Counted from the stretch's first letter, positions 27,479 to 37,734 are shown. The stretch is 64,000 bases of DNA from R-RK-3 sp963842775 (GCA_963842775.1 CAWJHQ010000005.1:496001-560000); one strand, 5' to 3'. Translations and numbers: made by a program. The notes: a model not told the origin generated them from the letters alone.

Positions 27479-28708
27479 ATGAAATTGGCGCGTAAATCGA
27501 GAGTAGCACTCTTCCTCGTCCTGATTGCCGGCGTTGCGGCCGGTGCGTATTACTATCGCTTCTATTACACACCACAGCCTGAGGCGCGGGCCGCTACTGC
27601 GCAACGCGCCGAACGCGCGCAGCCCGTCATCGTGGCGCAAGCCGTCATCAAGCCGATGCCGCGCGAATTCGATACGGTCGGCCGCGTCCAGACCATGGCC
27701 AGCATCGCCATCCGTTCGCGCATCGACGGCGTCATCGAAAAGGTCGCGGTAACCGAGGGCCAGGAGGTCAAGGCGGGCGACACCATCTTCGTGTTCGACA
27801 CCAGGCAGCTCCAGGCCTCTCTCCGGCAGGCGCAGGCCAATCGCGCCAAGGATATAAGCCTGCTCGAACAGGCCAGGCGCGAGCTTGCCCGCCTGGAGCC
27901 GCTGGCGCAGCGCGACTATGCTACGAAATCGGCCCTCGACCAGCAGCAGACCAATGTCAGTTCGCTCGAAGCCACCGTCAGCTACGATGATGCCGCGATC
28001 GAAAGCCTGAATGTCCAGATCACCTATGCGACGATTACCGCGCCGATCAACGGGCGTATCGGCAGCATTGCCTCGAAGGCCGGAACGTCGATCAAGGCCA
28101 ATGACACGCCGCTGATCACCATCAATCAGATCAAGCCGATATTCGTGAGTTTCTCAGTGCCGCAGCGCTATCTGCCGGCAATTCAGGAAGGCATGAGGGC
28201 GGACCAGTTGCCGGTCATTGCGACAGTGCCGGATCTCGCCAACGTGACCGAGAAGGGCACCGTCGCCTATACCGACAACGCGGTCGACGCGACCACCAAC
28301 ACGCTCTCCGTATGGGCGAATTTCCCCAATCAGGATCTGCGGCTGTGGCCTGGGCTCTACGTCAATGTGTCGATGATGTTCGGCACGCAGCCCGATGCGG
28401 TCGTGGTGCCTGTCGAGGCAGTCCAGGCCGGACAGAACGGTTCGTTCGTGTTTCTCATCCGGCCCGACATGACCGCCGAGATGCGCCCGATCACGGTCGA
28501 TCGCGTCATCGGCGGTGAGGCCGTTCTGGCGCAGGGTCTGACCGGCGACGAAAATGTCGTCATAGACGGCCAGCTCCGCCTTTCCGACGGCACGAAGGTT
28601 ACCATCAGCACGCGAGGCGGCGGCGTGGTGACTGCGCCTGATGATGTCGCTGACAAAAAACTGGTGAAACGGGCCGAGGGAAGCGGACCTTCGGGGGTAA
28701 CCCGATGA
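27479..28708 (+). CDS. RND efflux periplasmic adaptor (membrane fusion protein)
   Basis: 409 residues. An N-terminal membrane anchor (about 10-27) is followed by the MFP barrel-lipoyl-hairpin layout: VGRVQTMASIAIRSRIDGVIEKV, then an alpha hairpin with QARRELARLEPLAQRDYATKS, then TITAPINGRIG. It links the inner-membrane RND pump to an outer-membrane channel. The ATG at 27479 is chosen because the adaptor begins there; the frame is open to 27395. Its stop overlaps the start of the pump gene by four bases. No outer-membrane TolC gene is adjacent. Confidence 0.88.
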   Translation: MKLARKSRVALFLVLIAGVAAGAYYYRFYYTPQPEARAATAQRAERAQPVIVAQAVIKPMPREFDTVGRVQTMASIAIRSRIDGVIEKVAVTEGQEVKAGDTIFVFDTRQLQASLRQAQANRAKDISLLEQARRELARLEPLAQRDYATKSALDQQQTNVSSLEATVSYDDAAIESLNVQITYATITAPINGRIGSIASKAGTSIKANDTPLITINQIKPIFVSFSVPQRYLPAIQEGMRADQLPVIATVPDLANVTEKGTVAYTDNAVDATTNTLSVWANFPNQDLRLWPGLYVNVSMMFGTQPDAVVVPVEAVQAGQNGSFVFLIRPDMTAEMRPITVDRVIGGEAVLAQGLTGDENVVIDGQLRLSDGTKVTISTRGGGVVTAPDDVADKKLVKRAEGSGPSGVTR

Positions 28709-31700
28709 GCTTGCCGGAGATCTGCATCCGCCGACCGGTGATGACGACGCTGCTGATGCTGTCCTTCATCGCGGCGGGGCTCTTCGGCTACCGTCAACTG
28801 CCGATCGCCGCGTTGCCGCGCGTCGATTTCCCCACCATCCAGGTCACTGCGGTGCTTCCCGGCGCAGGGCCGAAATCGATGGCCGCCTCTGTCGCCACGC
28901 CCTTGGAGCGGCAATTCTCGACGATCTCGGGGGTCAGTTCCATGACCTCGGTCAGTTCGCTCGGCCAGACGCAAATCACGCTGCAATTCGACCTCAACCG
29001 CGACATCGACGGCGCGGCGCTCGACGTACAATCAGCGCTGACGACGGCGGCACGCCAGCTTCCGCCCGAATTGACCACGCTGCCCAGCTTCCGCAAGGTC
29101 AATCCGGCGGACTCGCCGATCCTGTTCATCGCACTGACCTCGAAATCGCTGCCTCTCTACACCGTCAATGAATATGGCGACACGGTCGTCGCGCAGCGCA
29201 TTTCCTCATTGCCCGGCGTCGCACAGGTCAACATCTTCGGCTCGCAGAAATTCGCGGTGCGCGTGAAGGCCGATCTGAAGGCGCTGGCCGGCGCCAATCT
29301 AACGCTGGCTGACGTGCAGGAGGCGCTCGCGGCGGCCAATACCAACAAGCCGATCGGATCGCTGACCGGCGACAAGCAATCGCTCACGCTGCAGGCGAGC
29401 GGACAGCTCGCCAAGGCCGCTGATTACGGCGCCCTGCCCATCGCTTACCGCAACGGCCTGCCGGTCCGGCTGCGCGATGTGGCCACCGTTGTGGACGGTG
29501 TCGAGAACGACCAGACAGCGAGCTGGTTCAACGGCACGCGCTCCATTCTCCTCGCGGTGTACCGGCAGCCGGACGCCAACACCGTCGCTGTGGTTGACAG
29601 GATCAAGGAGGTGCTACCGAGCCTTGAGGCGCAGGTACCGCCCTCCGTCGACGTGACGGTGCTGATCGACCGTTCGCAATCGATCCGCGACTCCGTCCAT
29701 GATGTGCAGTTCACCCTGGCGCTGGCGATCGGCCTCGTGATCATGGTGATTTTCCTCTTCCTGCGCAGCCTGACCGCGACGATCATCCCGGCCATCGCGC
29801 TGCCTATCTCGCTGATCGGCACATTCGGCGGCATGTACCTGTTCGGCTACAGCATAGACAATCTGTCGCTCCTCGCCCTGACGCTCTCCGTCGGCTTCAT
29901 CGTCGATGACGCCATCGTCATGCTGGAGAACATCGTCCGCCATGTCGAGGAAGGGGAGCAGCCTTACGAGGCGGCCCTGCGCGGCTCCCGGGAGATCGCC
30001 TTCACCATCGTCTCGATGACGGCGTCTCTGGTGGCGGTGTTCATCCCCGTCTTGTTCATGGGCGGAATCGTCGGGCGGCTTTTCCAGGAATTCGCCGTCA
30101 CCATTTCGATGACCATCCTGATTTCGGGCATTGTCTCGCTGACGCTCACGCCGATGCTGGCGAGCCGCATGCTGCGCGCCAAAGCCGACCATCCCGAGAA
30201 GCGTTCAGCGCTGTATCGCTGGTCGGAAGCCGGGTTCGACGCGCTGCTGGCAGGCTACGAGCGCACGCTGCGATTGGCGATCAGGTTTCGCGCCTTCATG
30301 CTGCTCCTTACCCTCGGAACGCTCGTCGCCTCCATTCACTATTACATTGCCATCCCCAAGGGCTTCTTCCCCAACGAAGACACCGGCACAATGATGGCGA
30401 TCACCGAGGCCGGGCAGGACGTGTCTTTCGACGCGATGGTCGCGATACAGGCGCGGATCGCCAAGATCATTCAGGAGGATCCCGCTGTCGCCGTCGTCAA
30501 CTCGACCGTGGGAGCGGGCGGCCCCAATGCTTCGGTCAATTCCGGACGCATGTTCATCGGCCTCAAGCCGCTCGCCGAACGCAAGGCTTCCGCGGACGAG
30601 ATCGCTCAGCGGCTGCGCGGTAAGCTCGCCGCCATTCCTTCGGCGAACACCTTCCTCCAGTCGATCCAGAATATCCGCGTCGGCGGCCGCACCTCCAAGA
30701 GCCAGTATCAGTACGTACTGCAAAGCGCCGACATTCCGGCTTTGCAGGACAACGTGCCGAAATTCGCGGACAAACTATCGCAGACGCCGGGCTTCCGCGA
30801 CGTGACGACCGACCTGCTGATCCGGGCGCCGCAAGCCTATGTCGATATCGACCGCGAGCGGGCGGCGGCGCTGGGCGTCTCGGCCGACGCCATCCGCGAC
30901 ACGCTCTATTCAGCCTTCGGAGCGCGGGAAGTCGCATCGATCTTCACGCCGATCGACGATTACGCCGTCATTCTCGAAGCCGGCGACAGCTACCAGCAGA
31001 ACATCAACGCGCTGTCGCAGATCTATGTGCGCTCGGTCAGCGGCACGCTGGTGCCTTTGGCCTCGGTGGCCAACATCAAGCGTACCGCGGGACCGATCAC
31101 CATCAATCACAGCCAGCTCATTCCCGCTGTCACCGTGTCGTTCAACCTGGCGCCGGGCGTCTCGCTCGGCGATGCCGTGGACCGCATCAAGGATGTCGAA
31201 GCCGCCGCGGCTCTGCCCGCCTCGGTGACGGGGGCATTCCAGGGCACCGCGCAGGTCTTCCAGGATTCGCTCAAGGGTCAGGGCGTGCTGATCCTGGCCG
31301 CCATCTTCGTGATCTATGTCGTGCTCGGCGTGCTTTATGAGAGCTTCATCCATCCCATAACGATCCTCTCCGGCCTGCCCTCCGCCGGCCTCGGGGCGCT
31401 GCTGACACTGCAACTTTTCGGCCTCGACCTGAACGTCATCGCCATTATCGGCATCGTCATGCTGATCGGCATCGTGAAGAAGAACGCCATCATGATGATC
31501 GACGTCGCGCTGCACAAACAGCGCGCAGGCGAGGCGTCGCCGGAGAAAGCGATCTACGAGGCCTGCCTGCTGCGCTTCCGGCCGATCATGATGACGACGC
31601 TCGCGGCTATTCTCGGCGCCCTGCCGATCGCGATCGGCGTCGGCGCAGGCTCCGAATTGCGCCAGCCGCTGGGCCTGGTCGTCGTCGGCGGCCTCATCAT

Positions 31701-31824
31701 GTCGCAATTGCTGACGCTCTACATCACTCCCGTCATTTTCATCTATCTGGAAATGGTGCAACGCTATGTCTTCCCGGATAAGACCGCGAAGACCGAGCGA
31801 CCCACCGTCGCCCCGGCGGAGTAG
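28705..31824 (+). CDS. RND multidrug efflux permease (HAE1/MdtB-like)
   Basis: 1039 residues, the full RND length, with twelve membrane helices in two repeats. It starts with EICIRRPVMTTLLM. The proton-relay acidic residues lie in helix 4 (VGFIVDDAIVMLENIVRH, about 395-412). The second-repeat GIVKKNAIMMIDVAL is near 920. Two large periplasmic domains carry substrate entry. It resembles the MdtB/MdtC/MuxB branch, which often works as a heteromer, yet only one pump gene is present here. It is an inner-membrane proton antiporter. Confidence 0.92.
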   Translation: MSLPEICIRRPVMTTLLMLSFIAAGLFGYRQLPIAALPRVDFPTIQVTAVLPGAGPKSMAASVATPLERQFSTISGVSSMTSVSSLGQTQITLQFDLNRDIDGAALDVQSALTTAARQLPPELTTLPSFRKVNPADSPILFIALTSKSLPLYTVNEYGDTVVAQRISSLPGVAQVNIFGSQKFAVRVKADLKALAGANLTLADVQEALAAANTNKPIGSLTGDKQSLTLQASGQLAKAADYGALPIAYRNGLPVRLRDVATVVDGVENDQTASWFNGTRSILLAVYRQPDANTVAVVDRIKEVLPSLEAQVPPSVDVTVLIDRSQSIRDSVHDVQFTLALAIGLVIMVIFLFLRSLTATIIPAIALPISLIGTFGGMYLFGYSIDNLSLLALTLSVGFIVDDAIVMLENIVRHVEEGEQPYEAALRGSREIAFTIVSMTASLVAVFIPVLFMGGIVGRLFQEFAVTISMTILISGIVSLTLTPMLASRMLRAKADHPEKRSALYRWSEAGFDALLAGYERTLRLAIRFRAFMLLLTLGTLVASIHYYIAIPKGFFPNEDTGTMMAITEAGQDVSFDAMVAIQARIAKIIQEDPAVAVVNSTVGAGGPNASVNSGRMFIGLKPLAERKASADEIAQRLRGKLAAIPSANTFLQSIQNIRVGGRTSKSQYQYVLQSADIPALQDNVPKFADKLSQTPGFRDVTTDLLIRAPQAYVDIDRERAAALGVSADAIRDTLYSAFGAREVASIFTPIDDYAVILEAGDSYQQNINALSQIYVRSVSGTLVPLASVANIKRTAGPITINHSQLIPAVTVSFNLAPGVSLGDAVDRIKDVEAAAALPASVTGAFQGTAQVFQDSLKGQGVLILAAIFVIYVVLGVLYESFIHPITILSGLPSAGLGALLTLQLFGLDLNVIAIIGIVMLIGIVKKNAIMMIDVALHKQRAGEASPEKAIYEACLLRFRPIMMTTLAAILGALPIAIGVGAGSELRQPLGLVVVGGLIMSQLLTLYITPVIFIYLEMVQRYVFPDKTAKTERPTVAPAE

Positions 31825-31961
31825 GACGTCCACCGCGCAATGGCGCTCGGCGGATTACGAAAAATTATGGGCGTGTCCATCATCCGGCAATGTGGCTCTT
31901 GGCAAGATCCTCTCATGATGCTGCGCGAGACTTTTCGCGCCGACCTCATTGGAGACAGGAA

Positions 31962-33530
31962 ATGACCACAAGCTTAGATCAATCGAGTGAGTTGCCGCCT
32001 CGCCGGCCGGCTCACTCCAAACTCATGCGCAACCTCGTGGCTGGCGTCAGCGCCGCCGCCCTGCTTGCCGGCATCGGCTTGACTGAGTTCGCCTATGCCG
32101 TCCCTTCAGTCGCGACCGAACAGGCCCAGCCGCAGAAATACGCCTTGCCGGATTTCAGCGCGCTCGTCGAACGGGTCAAGCCGGCGGTGCTGTCCGTGCA
32201 GGTGGAGATGAATCCTGGTTCGCGCATCGCGCAAAATGATGACGAACAGCCAGGGCAGAACCCGTTCCAAGGCGAAAACCCCTTCAAGGGAACACCGTTC
32301 GAGCATTTCTTCGACCAGTTCAACAACGGCCGCCGGGGCTTCGGTTCACCGGATGGGGGCCGAGGTCAGGCGGAACGGATGAAGGCACTGGGCAGCGGCT
32401 TCTTCATCTCGGCCGACGGATATGCCGTCACCAATAACCATGTCATCGACGGCGCCTCGAAGGTCGAGGTGGTAACCGATAGCGGCAAGACGTATCGCGC
32501 GAAAGTCGTCGGCGCCGACCCAAAGACCGATCTGGCGCTGATCAAGGTCGAGGGGCGCAATGATTTCCCGTTTGTGAAGATGGCGCCGTCCATGCCGAAG
32601 ATCGGCGAGTGGGTGCTTGCCGTCGGCAATCCCTATGGCCTCGGCGGCACAGTCACAGCCGGCATCGTATCCGCCGAGAACCGCGATATCGGCTCCGGCC
32701 CCTATGACGACTTCATCCAGATCGACGCAGCGGTAAACCGCGGCAATTCGGGCGGCCCGACCTTCAACCTCAATGGCGAGGTGATCGGCGTGAACACCGC
32801 CATTTACAGCCCCTCCGGCGGCTCCGTCGGCATCGCCTTCGCCATTCCGACGACGACTATTCAAGCTGTCGTTCCGGTGCTCAAGGACAAGGGACATCTG
32901 GAGCGCGCATGGCTCGGGGTGCAGATCCAGCCGGTGACGACTGACATCGCCGCGAGCCTTGGGCTCGATGAAGCGAAAGGCGCCCTCATCTCGACACCGC
33001 AAGAGGATAGCCCCGCCGAGAACGCCGGCCTGAAAACGGGCGACGTGATCACCAAGGTGGACGGCAAGACGATCGACGATGCGCGCGCTCTTGCCCGCAT
33101 GATCGGCAGCATGGAGCCGAACACCAAAGTGGAGTTGACGGTGCTGCGCAACGGCAAGGAACAGGCCACGCGCGTGACCCTGGGCACGATGAAAGAGGAC
33201 GTAAAACAACAGCTCGCCAAGACCGACCGGCAGCAGGGCGACAAGCTCGGCAAACTGGGGCTATCGGTTGCTCCCGCCGCCAGCGTTGACGGCGCCGGGC
33301 GGAGCGGCCTGGCGGTGATCGATGTCGACCCGGCAGGCGCGGCCGCCGATGCCGGTATCCAGGCGGGCGACGTGATCCTGAGGATCGGCGAGCACGAGAT
33401 CAGCTCCGCAAAAGATCTGCGGCAGGCCTTATCCGAAGCCACGTCGCACGGGCGGAGCAAGGCGCTTGCCCTGGTGAAGTCGTCTGGCGGCAGCCAGCGC
33501 TACGTGGCATTGCCGGCCCCGGCAGCATAG
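31962..33530 (+). CDS. htrA: HtrA/DegP-type periplasmic serine protease
   Basis: 522 residues. An N-terminal anchor or signal segment (about 20-45) precedes a trypsin-like domain with the triad H160 (TNNH), D190 (KTD) and S263 (GNSGGP). Two PDZ domains follow (about 300-390 and 425-515). A glycine- and phenylalanine-rich insertion lies at 95-138. It degrades or refolds damaged envelope proteins. The ATG at 31962 follows AGGA; the frame is open to 31890 but those residues are not conserved. It lies 137 bases after the RND genes and may share an envelope-stress role. Confidence 0.92.
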   Translation: MTTSLDQSSELPPRRPAHSKLMRNLVAGVSAAALLAGIGLTEFAYAVPSVATEQAQPQKYALPDFSALVERVKPAVLSVQVEMNPGSRIAQNDDEQPGQNPFQGENPFKGTPFEHFFDQFNNGRRGFGSPDGGRGQAERMKALGSGFFISADGYAVTNNHVIDGASKVEVVTDSGKTYRAKVVGADPKTDLALIKVEGRNDFPFVKMAPSMPKIGEWVLAVGNPYGLGGTVTAGIVSAENRDIGSGPYDDFIQIDAAVNRGNSGGPTFNLNGEVIGVNTAIYSPSGGSVGIAFAIPTTTIQAVVPVLKDKGHLERAWLGVQIQPVTTDIAASLGLDEAKGALISTPQEDSPAENAGLKTGDVITKVDGKTIDDARALARMIGSMEPNTKVELTVLRNGKEQATRVTLGTMKEDVKQQLAKTDRQQGDKLGKLGLSVAPAASVDGAGRSGLAVIDVDPAGAAADAGIQAGDVILRIGEHEISSAKDLRQALSEATSHGRSKALALVKSSGGSQRYVALPAPAA

Positions 33531-33556
33531 CCGCCGGCGGTCACGGCGTTCGGCAT

Positions 33557-33586
33557 GGAACGCGGGGGCCGACAACCCCGCGTTCC
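33557..33586. terminator. Strong hairpin between convergent genes
   Basis: GGAACGCGGGG (33557-33567) and CCCCGCGTTCC (33576-33586) form a perfect 11-bp stem with an eight-base loop between the htrA stop and the stop of the convergent gene. No T-run follows either arm, so it may need help or serve as a transcript-end stabiliser. Confidence 0.6.
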
Positions 33587-33656
33587 AGCCTATGTAAATC
33601 GCTGGTGCGCAGATGTGTGAACTGCGGTTGAGTCATCGGCACGCCATCTCGATGGC

Positions 33657-34229
33657 TCATAGTCCGCGCCATACGGTCGCATATTTCTTCCTATACTTCA
33701 CATCGGTTTCAAGCGGGATAAGCGCAATCGCCACCTTGCGGATATCCTCATCGTCGGTGTGATCGTAAAGCGTCCGCAGCGTGCTCAGGATGTCGTAACG
33801 CACCAACGTCCAATTCTTCTCATCGACACAGGATGCGAAGCGCTCGACCAGCTTTCGAACCAAGGCCGTCCTGACATTGAGGTTGTGAACCCCAGCTTTC
33901 CAAAGCGCCAGCAATACATGTCGCGCCGTGACGAACCGCTCATCAAATGTCACGGCGAAAATCTTGTCCAGGTCGTGCTCAAAGCGGGCATCGGGATCGC
34001 TCTTTGCAAGGTTGCAGAGCAATTGTCCGGCAATGGCCCGGGTCCGGTTGTCCTTGTGGCTCAGCGCTGTAATCAGATCGTCCCAAATCACGTAGCTCCA
34101 GGAAACCGGATGCTCGGTTTCGCGCATGAGAAACTGAAACGCTGTGCCCTGCGCCTCCTTATCCCTCGATGATATTGCCGTCAGCGCTTCGCGGACTTCA
34201 GCAGGCGTGTGCGCAGCATTCGCCGTCAT
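33657..34229 (-). CDS. HEAT-repeat-like protein of unknown function
   Basis: 190 residues, almost wholly alpha-helical by composition, with repeating patterns such as DDLITALSHKDNRTRAIAGQLLCNLA and ALVRKLVERFA that look like HEAT/armadillo repeats. It has no signal peptide or membrane segment, so it is probably a cytoplasmic scaffold. It is followed upstream on the same strand by a broken DUF1203 gene. No catalytic function is indicated. Confidence 0.7.
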   Translation of the reverse strand: MTANAAHTPAEVREALTAISSRDKEAQGTAFQFLMRETEHPVSWSYVIWDDLITALSHKDNRTRAIAGQLLCNLAKSDPDARFEHDLDKIFAVTFDERFVTARHVLLALWKAGVHNLNVRTALVRKLVERFASCVDEKNWTLVRYDILSTLRTLYDHTDDEDIRKVAIALIPLETDVKYRKKYATVWRGL

Positions 34230-34312
34230 TGTCGCCTCTCTATCGGCGTGGGATCTGGTTCACCGCCCCCGATCTACCAAGGGCGATCGGATCTCCTGCG
34301 CTTTGACCTCGC

Positions 34313-34781
34313 TCATATCCGCTCCACCCTCGCAGCGTAGCAGCCCGGCGCCGCGAAGTGGATATGCAGATATTCGGCGCTGGGCTGGGTGAACAGCTTG
34401 TCGATCGCGCCTTCGAGCTCGCGGCCGTCGACCAGCTCGAAACTGACCATCATGCCTTTGCAGTCAAATGCGCGCACGGCGAGTATGCGTTTACGCAACT
34501 GCTCCGGAACCTCGTCGACCGCGTCGAAGGTCTCGTCGCCTTTGCGCACGAAGATGGCAAAGCGCATGCGATAGGGCGAGTCGACGGGAAGATGCTCGAA
34601 ATTGACGAGCACCAGTTCGTCCCCTGGCTCCGAGTTCGGTCAAACTGACGCGGCACGGGTATCCGGGGTTGCGGTCGTCCGCGATCCGTCGGACGGCGCC
34701 GTGTTGTGCCAACTCTTCGTCGGACAACGAGAACAGGTGATTGAAGTGTTCGGCCGGAAGGCCTTTGATGCGAAAACTCAT
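34313..34781 (-). pseudogene. DUF1203 domain protein, frameshifted (+1)
   Basis: The first half starts SFRIKGLPAEHFNHLF and continues to YPCRVSLTE. The second half resumes in another frame at PGDELVLVNFEHLPVDSPYR and ends HFAAPGCYAARVERI. The break is at about 34630 in a GG doublet; removing one base gives 155 residues, the normal length. DUF1203 proteins are small cytoplasmic proteins of unknown function. Downstream (lower coordinates) is the HEAT-like gene; upstream is ogt. Confidence 0.78.
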
Positions 34782-34853
34782 GATCAATCTCCATTGTCTT
34801 GGTGCAATAGAAGCGGGCGGCTTCGCGGACGCGGTCCCCATCTGCTGGCGTCG

Positions 34854-35372
34854 TCACGCAAGCTGGAAGAGAGCCCTGTGCTCGCGTTCGATCAGCGCGC
34901 GCTTGCGCTTGAAGCCCCAGCGATAGCCCGAGATGCTGCCGTCCTTCTTGACCACCCGATGGCAAGGGACGATGACCGCCAGCATGTTGGATGCGCAGGC
35001 TTCGGCCACCTCGCGGGCTTCGCGGGGGGATCCGATCTTCGCGGCGATTTCACCGTAGGTGACAGTCCGGCCGGCAGGTATGTCTCGCAGCGCATTCCAG
35101 ACCCGCAATTCAAATTCGGTCCCGCGCAGGTCGAGCGGCAGATCGAGCTTTGCTTCCGGATGCTCGATCAATTGGCTGAGGCGCGCGAGCACCGTTTGCA
35201 TAAATGCCGGGTCATGGATGAGGTCGGCCTCGGGGAATCGCGCGCGCAATCCATCCAGCGCCGCGCCCTCTAAATCACCGAATTCCAGCATGACGAGGCC
35301 GCGATCGGAAAGCGCCGACACGAATGTCCCAAGCGAGCTATCGCCTTGCGCATAGCGGATTATCTTGGTCAT
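34854..35372 (-). CDS. ogt: Methylated-DNA--protein-cysteine methyltransferase
   Basis: 172 residues. The acceptor Cys is C137 in the PCHRV motif, and the DNA-binding helix and arginine finger region (GRTVTYGEIAAKIG) lies upstream. It removes O6-alkyl groups from guanine by stoichiometric transfer to the Cys. It lacks the N-terminal Ada regulatory domain, so it is an Ogt-type repair protein. Its length and start (ATG 35372 after GGAG) are normal. Confidence 0.92.
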   Translation of the reverse strand: MTKIIRYAQGDSSLGTFVSALSDRGLVMLEFGDLEGAALDGLRARFPEADLIHDPAFMQTVLARLSQLIEHPEAKLDLPLDLRGTEFELRVWNALRDIPAGRTVTYGEIAAKIGSPREAREVAEACASNMLAVIVPCHRVVKKDGSISGYRWGFKRKRALIEREHRALFQLA

Positions 35373-35598
35373 CTCTTGCTCCGTTGATCTCTCATCTTCT
35401 CAGCCAAAATAGTGTCATGCCGTCCGCCGGGCACTCCGCTTCTTGCGCGCAATTCTCCTTCGTTTCGAATTGGACGTCATTTTGGCAGTGCTTGTCCGAT
35501 GGATTCCTCGTAGAGCCTACCCGCTATTGCACGGGCGAAGGCGCTGTGATCATGTCAGAGGACACAACATGCGCGGATGAGGAGTTGGGGTAGGTGGT

Positions 35599-35937
35599 GT
35601 GACGGAGAAACAAAATGGGATGCAGATCGTGATCCATGTCGTTGCCATAATCACCACGAAGCCCGGTCAAAGGGACGCGGTACTGACCGCATTCCATGAA
35701 AATATTCCGGCAGTTCTGGCAGAAGCGGGCTGTATTGAATACGTGCCGGTTGTCGATGTCGAGGGCGGGCCGGAGAGTTTGGCAAAGATCGGACCAGACA
35801 GCTTCATGGTGATCGAGAAATGGGAAACCCAGGAAGCGCTCAGAGCGCACGCCGCGTCAGCTCACATGGCTGCGTACGCGTCTCGCGTGAAGGACCTTCT
35901 TGCTTCCCGCGTGATCCACGTTCTCCGTCAAGCCTGA
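35599..35937 (+). CDS. Antibiotic biosynthesis monooxygenase (ABM) domain protein
   Basis: 112 residues of the small dimeric ferredoxin-like ABM fold: HVVAIITTKPGQRDAVLTAF at the start, IEKWETQEALRAHAASAHM with the conserved His near the end. Members are quinol or heme-degrading monooxygenases without a cofactor, but most are uncharacterised. The start is GTG 35599 (GGGGTAGG ahead) or ATG 35620; family similarity begins at the latter. Confidence 0.8.
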   Translation: MTEKQNGMQIVIHVVAIITTKPGQRDAVLTAFHENIPAVLAEAGCIEYVPVVDVEGGPESLAKIGPDSFMVIEKWETQEALRAHAASAHMAAYASRVKDLLASRVIHVLRQA

Positions 35938-36010
35938 ATGATGTGAAGCGAGACAGCCGCGATGCGCGAGCGGGTGCGACTGCCAAGCTGGTCGCCGCCC
36001 GCACGGCCGG

Positions 36011-36760
36011 TCAGATCGTGCGGCCACCGTCGACTTCGAGGATCACCCCGGTGATGAACTCGGCTTCGTCCGACGCCAGGAACAGGCAGGCATTGGCGAT
36101 GTCCCTTGGCGTTGAGAAGCGGCCCCAGGGAATGGTCGCCACGAATTTCGACCGGTTTTCCGGCGTATCCGGCATTCCCATGAAGGCTTCAAGCAGTCCT
36201 GTTTCCCCAATGACGGGCGCGATCCCGTTCACCCTGATCTTGTGAGGGGCGAGTTCCACGGCCATCGACCTGGATAACAGGTTCACGGCGCCCTTGGTCG
36301 AATTGTACCAGGTGAGCCCGGGACGCGGACGGATGCCCGCCGTCGAGCCGATATTGATGATCACGCCGCCGCCGGCATCGCGCATCAAGGGCACGACCGC
36401 GCGGGACATATGAAAGATCGATTTGACGTTGACGTCATAGACGCGGTCGAATTCGTCTTCGGTCACATCGAGCATCGGCTTGTTGCGATGGGTCCAGCCG
36501 GCATTGTTCACGACGATGTCGAGCCGTCCGCCGAATTCCGTCGCGGCCGAGACGGATCTGGCGATGTCCTCGGCGCGCGTTACGTCCCCGCCGACGGCAC
36601 GCGCGGCATCGCCGATCCTCGCCGCCACGGCATTCGCGCCCTCTTCATTGAGGTCGAGAATGACGACTTTCGCGCCTTCCTTGGCGAAGACCGCCGCGAT
36701 CTCCGCTCCGAATCCGGACGCCGCGCCAGTGACAAGCGCCGTTTTTCCATCAAGTCGCAT
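36011..36760 (-). CDS. SDR-family oxidoreductase (glucose 1-dehydrogenase-like)
   Basis: 249 residues. The NAD(P) motif TGAASGFG is at 11-18, NNAG near 89, catalytic Ser in NIGSTAG, YxxxK as YNSTK (about 152-156) and terminal LEVDGG. An acidic residue at the end of strand 2 (LDLN) favours NAD over NADP. The substrate is unknown. It is divergent from the GST gene across 256 bases. Confidence 0.88.
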   Translation of the reverse strand: MRLDGKTALVTGAASGFGAEIAAVFAKEGAKVVILDLNEEGANAVAARIGDAARAVGGDVTRAEDIARSVSAATEFGGRLDIVVNNAGWTHRNKPMLDVTEDEFDRVYDVNVKSIFHMSRAVVPLMRDAGGGVIINIGSTAGIRPRPGLTWYNSTKGAVNLLSRSMAVELAPHKIRVNGIAPVIGETGLLEAFMGMPDTPENRSKFVATIPWGRFSTPRDIANACLFLASDEAEFITGVILEVDGGRTI

Positions 36761-37016
36761 GACGACCTCTATTCCTGGTTAAGACAATAATCCGGCAGCC
36801 TTTTCGGCGAGCAAAGAAGACCGTCACCGCTCGGGACCTCGTTGCCCCCGTGCCCTGGCCCTGCACCCATCTTCAATCTCCCGCGCCCGGTTTTCAACCG
36901 GATAGCGCCGGCATTCTCGACCAACCGATCGCCACCTCAATCTTGACGCGATTTGCAGATGGAAGATATCCACCTTCGGAGGCGGGCCACGAACTGTCGA
37001 AGGCGGAGAAGCAAAT

Positions 37017-37709
37017 ATGACCAAAAACTCGAACCTGATCCGCATCTTCTCGGCACCGCTCAGCATGTTTGGAGCCAAAGTCCAGATCGCAGCATTGGAA
37101 AAGGGCCTGGATTTCGATCTCACCATGGTCCCCTTCACCGACAGCCATCGCTACGAGCCCAAGCATCCGGATGTGGCGCGGATCAACCCGAAGCGGCAGG
37201 TGCCGGTGCTCATGCACGGGGATGTGGAGATTTTCAACTCAACGCAGATCTTCGAATATCTCGAAGACCTGAAGCCCGAACCCGCCTTGTGGCCGTCCAA
37301 GCCCGAGACGCGAGCATATGCCCGCTTGCTCGAACACAAATCCGACGAGGTCTATTTTCCGCACATCATCCGGCTCATGGGACTGCAGGACACGCCCGAC
37401 GATCCGCTCGCGGTTGCGGCCCGCGCTGCGGCATCCGACTATTATCAGCAAATGGATGCCGTGCTCGCCGGGCAAGAATATCTCGCGGGGCCAATGACCT
37501 TCGCTGACATCGCGTTCTATATGGCTCAACTCTTCGGTGACCGGATGGGCGCTCCAATGACGGAGTCCACTCCGCGATTGCTCAGCTGGCGGGAGAAAAT
37601 GACGTCCAGACCGTCAGTGCGGCAGGTTGTCGGTCCGATGGCAGCCTATCTCGCCTCGCATGGACGCAGAGTGCCGAGTTGGCTTCAGGACACGCTGAAA
37701 TCAGCCTGA
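37017..37709 (+). CDS. Glutathione S-transferase family protein
   Basis: 230 residues. The N-terminal thioredoxin-like domain (about 5-85) has IFSAPLSMFGAK, a candidate activating Ser, and the cis-Pro motif QVPVL. The C-terminal helical domain (about 92-215) contains the conserved MTFADIAFYM. GGAGAAG precedes the ATG. It lies next to the ChrR/sigma pair, but there is no sequence sign that it is in that regulon. Confidence 0.87.
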   Translation: MTKNSNLIRIFSAPLSMFGAKVQIAALEKGLDFDLTMVPFTDSHRYEPKHPDVARINPKRQVPVLMHGDVEIFNSTQIFEYLEDLKPEPALWPSKPETRAYARLLEHKSDEVYFPHIIRLMGLQDTPDDPLAVAARAAASDYYQQMDAVLAGQEYLAGPMTFADIAFYMAQLFGDRMGAPMTESTPRLLSWREKMTSRPSVRQVVGPMAAYLASHGRRVPSWLQDTLKSA

Positions 37710-37734
37710 CCATACCGATATATTCCGGCGCGCG

